Program-made: the position numbers and the translations under genes
Assembly: GCA_015256455.1 (NCBI GenBank)
Contig: JABZMB010000020.1
Span: 1-24,275 of the forward strand
DNA length: 24,275 bases
Origin: Solobacterium sp.
Lineage (GTDB): Bacteria > Bacillota_I > Bacilli_A > Erysipelotrichales > Erysipelotrichaceae
Direction: 5' to 3'
Notes under the pieces: generated by a model
What the model was told of the DNA's origin: nothing
Databases searched by the model: none
What the model saw: the letters and a program-made list of their open reading frames with translations, nothing else
Shown: positions 19,272-24,275 of the stretch, piece by piece
Numbering within the stretch: the stretch's first letter is position 1
Layout of the letters: each line of letters starts with the position of its first letter

Positions 19272-21215
19272 ATGACTACTTTATTAGAACGACAGATTGA
19301 AATAATAACACTATTATTACTAAAAGATGATTGGTGTGTTTCTGATGATCTTGTTGAAGCTTTGTCTGTAAGTAATCGAACAATTCGGAATGATTTAAAT
19401 CAGATAAAAGTTTTTTTGAAGGAGCATAATGCAGAGTTGAAATCTGAACCACATAAAGGTTACAAGATAGTTGCGGATATTGATTCTAGACATAAAATAT
19501 TAGGACAACTTGAATCTGCAAAGTCTTTATCTCAAGAGGAAATTGTTAAAGCAATTAGTATTCTTTTGTTGAGCTTTGAATCTACTACTTACAATGAGTT
19601 AGCAACTTTCTTGGATATAAGTAAGCAGACTTTAATAAAATATATGGATACTGCGGAAGCAGCTTTATTAAAAAATGAAATAACAGTAAACAAAATTAAA
19701 GGTAAAGGCTTAAGTATTCAGGGAAGAGAATACAATATTCGTGATTACATGAAACAACTGATTAATGTATCAGAATTGAGTAATCATATTATCACGATTG
19801 CAGAAAAAAGTTTCCTAACAACATCTTCTTTAAAAATAGCACGGCAAATTATCAGTGATATAGAGATGAATTCAAAAGTGCATTTTTATGAACAGAGAAG
19901 ACTGGAATTACTTTTGAGCTATTGCTTGTATCGTATATCTATTGGAAAGACAATAACGGATTATGATATAGACATTAAAAAGGAAATTTTAATCAATGAT
20001 AGTGAATGTAACTTATTCTATAAATCATTACGTACTTTTCCATTATCAGATTATGAAAAATATTATTTGATATCTATTCTGTTAGAAACTAAAGTTAAAC
20101 ATCTAAATAAAAAATATGATAACAATAGCGATGCAGAACAACTTGCTAAATTTCTTATGAAAAAACTCCAGTTGTTACATCCATTTAGAAAACAAAATAC
20201 AGAACAGTTCTTAACTGGATTAACCTCACATCTTACTGTTGCACTATATCGTATAAGAAATAATATTCCAATCCAGAATGAATTACTTGAACAAATTAAG
20301 ATACGAATTGCATTAATTTATCTATATACAAAGCAACAACTATTATCACAAGAAGATAAGTATGATGTGATATTTGATGAGAATGAAATCGCATATGTAG
20401 CTATGTACTTGGCTAGTACCTTTGAAACAAGTCTACAATTTGACATGAAGATTAAAGTACTAATTGAGTGTTCTTTTGGAACTACTACAAGCGCAATTTT
20501 AGATTCTAGAATACGTCAGTTGATTACTGAATGTGAGATTGTAGGACCGTTCTCTACGACAGAGACTAAAAAGTATTTAGATAAAGAAAAAGTAGATTTA
20601 ATTATTACTACTCATGAGGGGACCAATTATAGGTATCCAACTTTAATTGTAAATCCACTTCTAAATCCAGAGGATGCGGATTATATTCATGCACGCATAT
20701 TTCAATTATCATATGAAAAAATGTGCGAAAGCTTCATGAATAGTTACCTGAAACAAGATGATAATAAGTCTAAAGTTGTACATATCAAGGATTTAATTAG
20801 TAGGGATGACATTCAAATATTTGATAAATGTAACTCTTGGGAAGAAGCAATACATATTGCCGCATCTCCATTATTAGATAGTGGTAAACTAGAACAGCGA
20901 TATGTATTAACAATGATTGATGCTGTACGTACCTTAGGAACATATATGGTGTTATTGCCAGAAACTGCATTTGTTCATGCAGGTACTGATAGTGGAATAC
21001 ATGAAGATTGCTGTTCCTTGCTAGTGTTAAAACAGCCAATTATTCTGGGAGATGGAAAGGGTAAGTTAGTAAGAAATATTATCGTCCTGGGAGTAAAAAA
21101 CAGAGAGAAATTAACGTTATTAGACTTAGTATCAATTTTCCAAGAAGAAAAGAATAGAGTGTTACTTGCAGATAAGAACATAGATATAGATTCTATTTTA
21201 GAATTGCATAATTAG
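19272..21215 (+). CDS. PTS-linked transcriptional regulator (HTH-PRD-EIIB-EIIA)
   Basis: This 647-residue regulator has N-terminal winged HTH domains (about 5-130; ALSVSNRTIRNDLNQIK), two PTS regulation domains (about 185-390), an EIIB-like domain with C400 (IECSFGTTTS) and a C-terminal EIIA domain (about 505-645) with H569 in AFVHAG. It senses sugar flux through phosphorylation and controls the PTS genes downstream, as in the MtlR/LicR/UlaR-like activators. Of the usual PRD histidines only H320 is evident by eye; Y379 sits where the second PRD2 histidine normally is. The EIIA part resembles the separate EIIA that follows 10 bases later. AGGTAAGG serves as the ribosome site. Confidence 0.92.
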   Translation: MTTLLERQIEIITLLLLKDDWCVSDDLVEALSVSNRTIRNDLNQIKVFLKEHNAELKSEPHKGYKIVADIDSRHKILGQLESAKSLSQEEIVKAISILLLSFESTTYNELATFLDISKQTLIKYMDTAEAALLKNEITVNKIKGKGLSIQGREYNIRDYMKQLINVSELSNHIITIAEKSFLTTSSLKIARQIISDIEMNSKVHFYEQRRLELLLSYCLYRISIGKTITDYDIDIKKEILINDSECNLFYKSLRTFPLSDYEKYYLISILLETKVKHLNKKYDNNSDAEQLAKFLMKKLQLLHPFRKQNTEQFLTGLTSHLTVALYRIRNNIPIQNELLEQIKIRIALIYLYTKQQLLSQEDKYDVIFDENEIAYVAMYLASTFETSLQFDMKIKVLIECSFGTTTSAILDSRIRQLITECEIVGPFSTTETKKYLDKEKVDLIITTHEGTNYRYPTLIVNPLLNPEDADYIHARIFQLSYEKMCESFMNSYLKQDDNKSKVVHIKDLISRDDIQIFDKCNSWEEAIHIAASPLLDSGKLEQRYVLTMIDAVRTLGTYMVLLPETAFVHAGTDSGIHEDCCSLLVLKQPIILGDGKGKLVRNIIVLGVKNREKLTLLDLVSIFQEEKNRVLLADKNIDIDSILELHN

Positions 21216-21225
21216 AGAGGCATAT

Positions 21226-21663
21226 ATGGAAGAACTAATTCAAAAAGAAAATATAGCAGTAAATATTGAAGTTGAAAACTGGGAAGAAGCTATTAAAAGT
21301 GTTGGTAATTTATTGATTAATAGTAATCAAATTAAAGATGAATATGTAAATAGCATGATTAATAGTGTAAAAGAACTAGGTCCATATATTGTTTTATCAC
21401 AGGGATTTGCATTGGCACATGCTGCACCAAATATAGAAACGGTAAATGTACCTTCACTAGCAATAGTTACTCTAAAAACACCAGTTAAATTTGGTAGCCC
21501 AAATGATCCAGTAAAAGTATTGATGTGCTTGGCATGTACAGATAAAGCAACACACTTAGACTTATTGTCTAAAGCTGCAAAAAAACTTATGCAAGATCAT
21601 TTTGTAGAAAATGCTGCCAGATGTGAAACATTAGATGAGTTATATCATGTAATAAATGATTAA
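21226..21663 (+). CDS. PTS EIIA component (ascorbate/mannitol-fructose class)
   Basis: This 145-residue phosphocarrier takes phosphate from HPr and passes it to EIIB. H65 in FALAHAAP is the phosphorylation site. SWEEAI-like NWEEAIK near the start, YVNSMINSVKELGPYIVL and the LKTPVKFGSPNDPVKVLMCL part fit UlaC-type EIIA. It shares several phrases with the regulator's EIIA domain. It lies 10 bases after the regulator with GAGAGG upstream, and 18 bases before EIIB. Confidence 0.92.
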   Translation: MEELIQKENIAVNIEVENWEEAIKSVGNLLINSNQIKDEYVNSMINSVKELGPYIVLSQGFALAHAAPNIETVNVPSLAIVTLKTPVKFGSPNDPVKVLMCLACTDKATHLDLLSKAAKKLMQDHFVENAARCETLDELYHVIND

Positions 21664-21681
21664 TAGAAAGGAGGAAGGAAA

Positions 21682-21969
21682 ATGAAAACACCAAAGATTC
21701 AATGTGTATGTGGATTTGGATGCGGTTCTTCTTTGATGTTAAGGATGGCAATTGATGACATTTTAAAGAAACATAGTTTGGAAGCAGATACTTTCTGTGG
21801 TGATGTTGGAACTTGCTTAAGTAATCAGTGTGATTCAATCTTTATATCAAAAGAATTAGCAGAAAGAATTAAAGATCGTGCAGATGTACCTGTAATCGTG
21901 ATTGAAGACTTTATGAATGGTAAAGAAGTTGAAGAGAAGACTTTAGATTACATGAATTCTCTGCAATAA
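21682..21969 (+). CDS. PTS EIIB component (UlaB-like)
   Basis: This 95-residue phosphocarrier passes phosphate to the sugar at EIIC. The P-loop-like active site is CVCGFGCGSS with C10 as the expected phosphocysteine, matching the AVCGNGQGSS of UlaB. Two additional cysteines at 8 and 14 flank it. GDVGTCLSNQCDSIFIS follows the EIIB fold. GAAAGGAGGAAGG gives a strong ribosome site, and EIIC begins 27 bases later. Confidence 0.92.
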   Translation: MKTPKIQCVCGFGCGSSLMLRMAIDDILKKHSLEADTFCGDVGTCLSNQCDSIFISKELAERIKDRADVPVIVIEDFMNGKEVEEKTLDYMNSLQ

Positions 21970-21996
21970 AATTCAAATGGAAGGAGATAGAAAAAT

Positions 21997-23265
21997 ATGT
22001 CAGTTTTGAATTTTATAATTAAAGAAATTTTTGGACAAGGCGCTATTTTCCTTGCTCTAGTAGCGATGGTGGGTTTAATTTTACAAAAGAAAAAGCCATC
22101 AGAAATTGTCAGAGGTACTCTGATGACTGCAATTGGTTTCTTTGTATTAAATACTGGTACAGGTTTAATTACTGGAAAATCAATTGATGGTATTATTGCA
22201 ACATTTAATACTTTAATGCCTGGTAATACTGCTGCTCCAGCTTCAATTGATATTGGTGCAGAATATGGTACACAAATTGGTATAGTAATGTTAATAGGTT
22301 TTGCATTTAATATCTTAGTTGCTCGCTTTACTAAATGGAAATCTGTATTCTTGACAGGTCACATGTTATATTGGTTCCCATTTGTATTTATTGCGGCAGG
22401 TGTTGATGCAGGATTAACTGGTGGTAAGTTAATTGGTTTTGCTGCTGTATTTACTGGTCTCTATATGGTAATTGCACCAAACTTAATGCGTCCATTAGTA
22501 AAAGCAGTAACTGGTAAAGATGATTTTACAATTGCTCACCCAACAACAACATTATCTGTTATTGCAGGCTTTGTAGCAGGTTTAGTTGGTGATAAATCAA
22601 AGAGTTGTGAGGATCTGAAATTACCTGCGTCTTTAGGTTTCTTAAGAGAAGTGTCTATTACTGGTTCAATTTCAATTGCATTAGTATATCTCATTCTATT
22701 TGGTGTTGTAAGCTCACAGGGATTAGTTCCGGCTGAAGTATTTGGATATACTGGAAGTTTCTTTACATACTTATTTACACACTCAGTCTACTTTGGTGTT
22801 GGTGTAACTGTTATGTTACAAGGTGTACGTATGTTAATTGCTGAGATTGTACCTGCATTCAAGGGAATTGCTGAAAAGTTAGTTCCAGGTGCTATTCCAG
22901 CATTAGACTGTCCTGTATTATTTGGATATGGTCCTAACTCATTGTTGATTGGTTTCATTGTTGCAGTTATTACTTCAACAGCTACGATTTTATTAACAAG
23001 AGGAATGTTCCCTACAGTAATCATTCCATTGATCTTCACATGCTTCTTTGAAAATGGATGTGCAGCAATCATTGCAAATGCAAAGGGTGGAATTAGAGGA
23101 ACTATTATCGCATCAGCATTAAATGGTGTAATTATGGTTCTCTTAGTTGGATTTGGTGCATATTTCTTTAATAAGACAATTCAACCATGGATGTTAGTAT
23201 ATGGTGGTCAGGACTTCTCATTATTTGGAATTATTGAAGGTATTATTGCTAGATTGATTCCTTAA
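21997..23265 (+). CDS. PTS EIIC component (UlaA/SgaT family)
   Basis: This 422-residue membrane channel carries the sugar for the PTS. About ten hydrophobic segments, FILKE-like start NFIIKEIFGQGAIFLALVA, TGTGLITGKSIDG, and PVLFGYGPNSLLIGFIVA are features of the UlaA group. Family members move ascorbate or other acids and sugars. No ascorbate catabolic genes (UlaG, UlaD) are next to it; a SIS protein is. AAGGAG lies upstream and the SIS gene starts 17 bases after its stop. Confidence 0.92.
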   Translation: MSVLNFIIKEIFGQGAIFLALVAMVGLILQKKKPSEIVRGTLMTAIGFFVLNTGTGLITGKSIDGIIATFNTLMPGNTAAPASIDIGAEYGTQIGIVMLIGFAFNILVARFTKWKSVFLTGHMLYWFPFVFIAAGVDAGLTGGKLIGFAAVFTGLYMVIAPNLMRPLVKAVTGKDDFTIAHPTTTLSVIAGFVAGLVGDKSKSCEDLKLPASLGFLREVSITGSISIALVYLILFGVVSSQGLVPAEVFGYTGSFFTYLFTHSVYFGVGVTVMLQGVRMLIAEIVPAFKGIAEKLVPGAIPALDCPVLFGYGPNSLLIGFIVAVITSTATILLTRGMFPTVIIPLIFTCFFENGCAAIIANAKGGIRGTIIASALNGVIMVLLVGFGAYFFNKTIQPWMLVYGGQDFSLFGIIEGIIARLIP

Positions 23266-23282
23266 TAAGGTGGTTATTAAAA

Positions 23283-24026
23283 ATGGGAATCGAATATATA
23301 GAAAAAATTGTAAAACTTATTAATGATGTTGATACTCATGAGAGTGAAAACATATTGAAAGCGGCGTCGATAATTTGTAATACAACTTTAAAAAATAAGT
23401 CTATATACATTTTTGGTGCAAGTCATGCTGGAATTTTAAGCCAAGAGGCCTTTTACAGAGCGGGTGGCTTAATAAACATTAATCCAATTTTTGCGCCTGA
23501 AGTAAGTGTAGATAGGTCTCCAATTACATTAACAAGTAAAATGGAAAGACTTGTTGGGTATGGAGAAACTATAGCTGAATCAGTAGGTTTTGAAGAGGGA
23601 GACATATTGATTGTTCATTCAGTATCAGGTAGAAATCCAGTAACAATAGAGATGGCTAATACGGCTAAATTGAGAGGTGCAACTGTCATTGGAATAACAA
23701 ATATGTCTTATTCTGGAAAGGTTACATCCCGTCATCCTTCAGGAAAGAAAATGTATGACTTATGTGATATTGTTATTGATAATCATGGAGAAATTGGTGA
23801 TGCATGTATTTCGTTAGAAAATGCTCCTCAGAAAGTGGCTCCTACATCTACGGTTATTGGAGCTACAATTCTAAATAGTATTTTTTCTGAAGCAGCAAAG
23901 TTAATCTCAGAATCAACAAATGGTGAAATGATTCCTATCTTTGCAAGTGCAAATATGGATCATGGAGATGAGTTCAATAAAAAGCTATTTAATAAATATA
24001 AAGAAGTGATTCATTATAAATATTAG
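23283..24026 (+). CDS. SIS-domain sugar isomerase-like protein (UPF0309-like)
   Basis: This 247-residue cytoplasmic protein has one SIS domain that binds phosphosugars. Key parts are IYIFGASHAGILSQEAFYRAGG (39-60 region), HSVSGRNPVTIEMA near 115, ITNMSYSGKVTSRHPSGKKM near 140 and SANMDHGDEFNKKL near the end. These match the uncharacterised UPF0309/sugar isomerase-domain group, often beside PTS genes. It probably acts on the sugar phosphate made by the preceding PTS, perhaps an isomerase or deaminating step. AAGGTGG precedes the start. It is the last gene of the operon. Confidence 0.9.
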   Translation: MGIEYIEKIVKLINDVDTHESENILKAASIICNTTLKNKSIYIFGASHAGILSQEAFYRAGGLININPIFAPEVSVDRSPITLTSKMERLVGYGETIAESVGFEEGDILIVHSVSGRNPVTIEMANTAKLRGATVIGITNMSYSGKVTSRHPSGKKMYDLCDIVIDNHGEIGDACISLENAPQKVAPTSTVIGATILNSIFSEAAKLISESTNGEMIPIFASANMDHGDEFNKKLFNKYKEVIHYKY

Positions 24027-24068
24027 ATAGTGTTAGATGGATTAGGTTAATAAGTTTCTAAAATGCAG

Positions 24069-24123
24069 AAGACAGGATGCCGTAAAGAGATAATATCTTT
24101 ACTATAAACAACCTGTCTTTTTT
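24069..24123 (+). terminator. Terminator with a nested inner hairpin
   Basis: Outer stem AAGACAGG (24069-24076) / CCTGTCTT (24112-24119), followed by T. The loop holds a second perfect hairpin GTAAAGA-GATAATA-TCTTTAC (24082-24102). It closes the PTS operon; the unusual layering might be regulatory. Confidence 0.8.
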
Positions 24124-24153
24124 CATTATTTAGACTTTATTGTGATAGATAGA

Positions 24154-24182
24154 TTGACACCACATGTGATACCAACTAAAGT
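24154..24182 (+). promoter_or_regulatory. Promoter candidate of the HicB-like gene
   Basis: A perfect TTGACA (24154-24159), 17-base spacer and weak -10 TAAAGT (24177-24182). The predicted leader is about 44 bases and includes AGGAGG. The gap 24027-24232 otherwise holds only the nested terminator. Confidence 0.45.
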
Positions 24183-24232
24183 TAAGATATACATATAAGA
24201 ATAAATTAATAAACATATTAAGGAGGGTCTTA

Positions 24233-24275
24233 ATGAATACAATTGAATATTACTTACAATGTCCATATCGTTTAG
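24233..24275 (+). CDS. Probable HicB-family antitoxin, N-terminal fragment
   Basis: Only 14 residues are present (MNTIEYYLQCPYRL), cut by the right edge. The MxTIEYYxxxPYR start is characteristic of HicB antitoxins, which pair with HicA mRNA interferase toxins and bind their own promoter. AGGAGGG lies seven bases upstream. No hicA precedes it here; it may follow outside the window, or this could be a lone HicB. The call rests on the first residues only. Confidence 0.5.
   Translation, partial: MNTIEYYLQCPYRL

Noticed and set aside
1..24275. tRNA, rRNA, CRISPR arrays, insertion sequences, prophage genes
   Set aside because: No cloverleaf-like stretch, repeat-spacer series, transposase, integrase or phage structural gene was seen in reading both strands.

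Overview
The window is a compact, AT-rich stretch with strong Shine-Dalgarno sites (AGGAGG-like), U-tailed hairpin terminators, extended -10 promoters and short gaps. This points to a low-GC Firmicute. The gene set (D-lactate dehydrogenase, anaerobic NrdG, flavodoxin with DUF3793, PTS sugar uptake, YwaF-type membrane protein, MATE and EamA exporters) suits an anaerobic fermentative gut or oral organism, possibly Erysipelotrichia-like. That placement is inference, not a database result. No rRNA, tRNA, CRISPR array, prophage or insertion sequence was seen.

Layout. 1-1889: 3' end of a flavocytochrome-c-like FAD oxidoreductase, a Cof-type HAD phosphatase, a small membrane protein and a CsaA/MetG-like tRNA-binding protein. 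1969-6192: an ABC importer (lipoprotein, permease, ATPase) behind a strong promoter, a palindrome at the start site and a roughly 190-nt leader rich in hairpins. It is followed by an unknown 103-residue protein and an M20 amidohydrolase, and may form an uptake-and-hydrolysis pathway. 6243-9136: a zinc-ribbon membrane protein, a YwaF-like protein and an unknown two-segment membrane protein. 9209-11132: a MATE transporter followed directly by NrdG without NrdD. 11133-12292: an EamA transporter behind a hairpin-containing leader. 12322-13441: DUF3793 plus flavodoxin, a pair likely linked to iron limitation, with a perfect inverted repeat at the predicted start site. 13448-15912 (minus): a membrane-anchored Ig-like/polysaccharide deacetylase, a small tandem-repeat protein and a DUF7000-like protein. 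15963-18285: a CPBP protease overlapping D-lactate dehydrogenase, then a rhodanese lipoprotein. 18285-19103 (minus): a divergent GNAT-like protein that may be leaderless. 19161-24123: a PTS operon with a PRD regulator, EIIA, EIIB, UlaA-type EIIC and a SIS sugar-isomerase-like protein, closed by a two-level terminator. The right edge cuts a probable HicB antitoxin.

No single dramatic defence or mobile system is present. The best leads are the ABC/amidohydrolase locus with its structured leader, the start-site palindromes shared by otherwise unrelated promoters, the PTS/SIS operon of unknown sugar, the two-repeat small protein and the possible leaderless gene.
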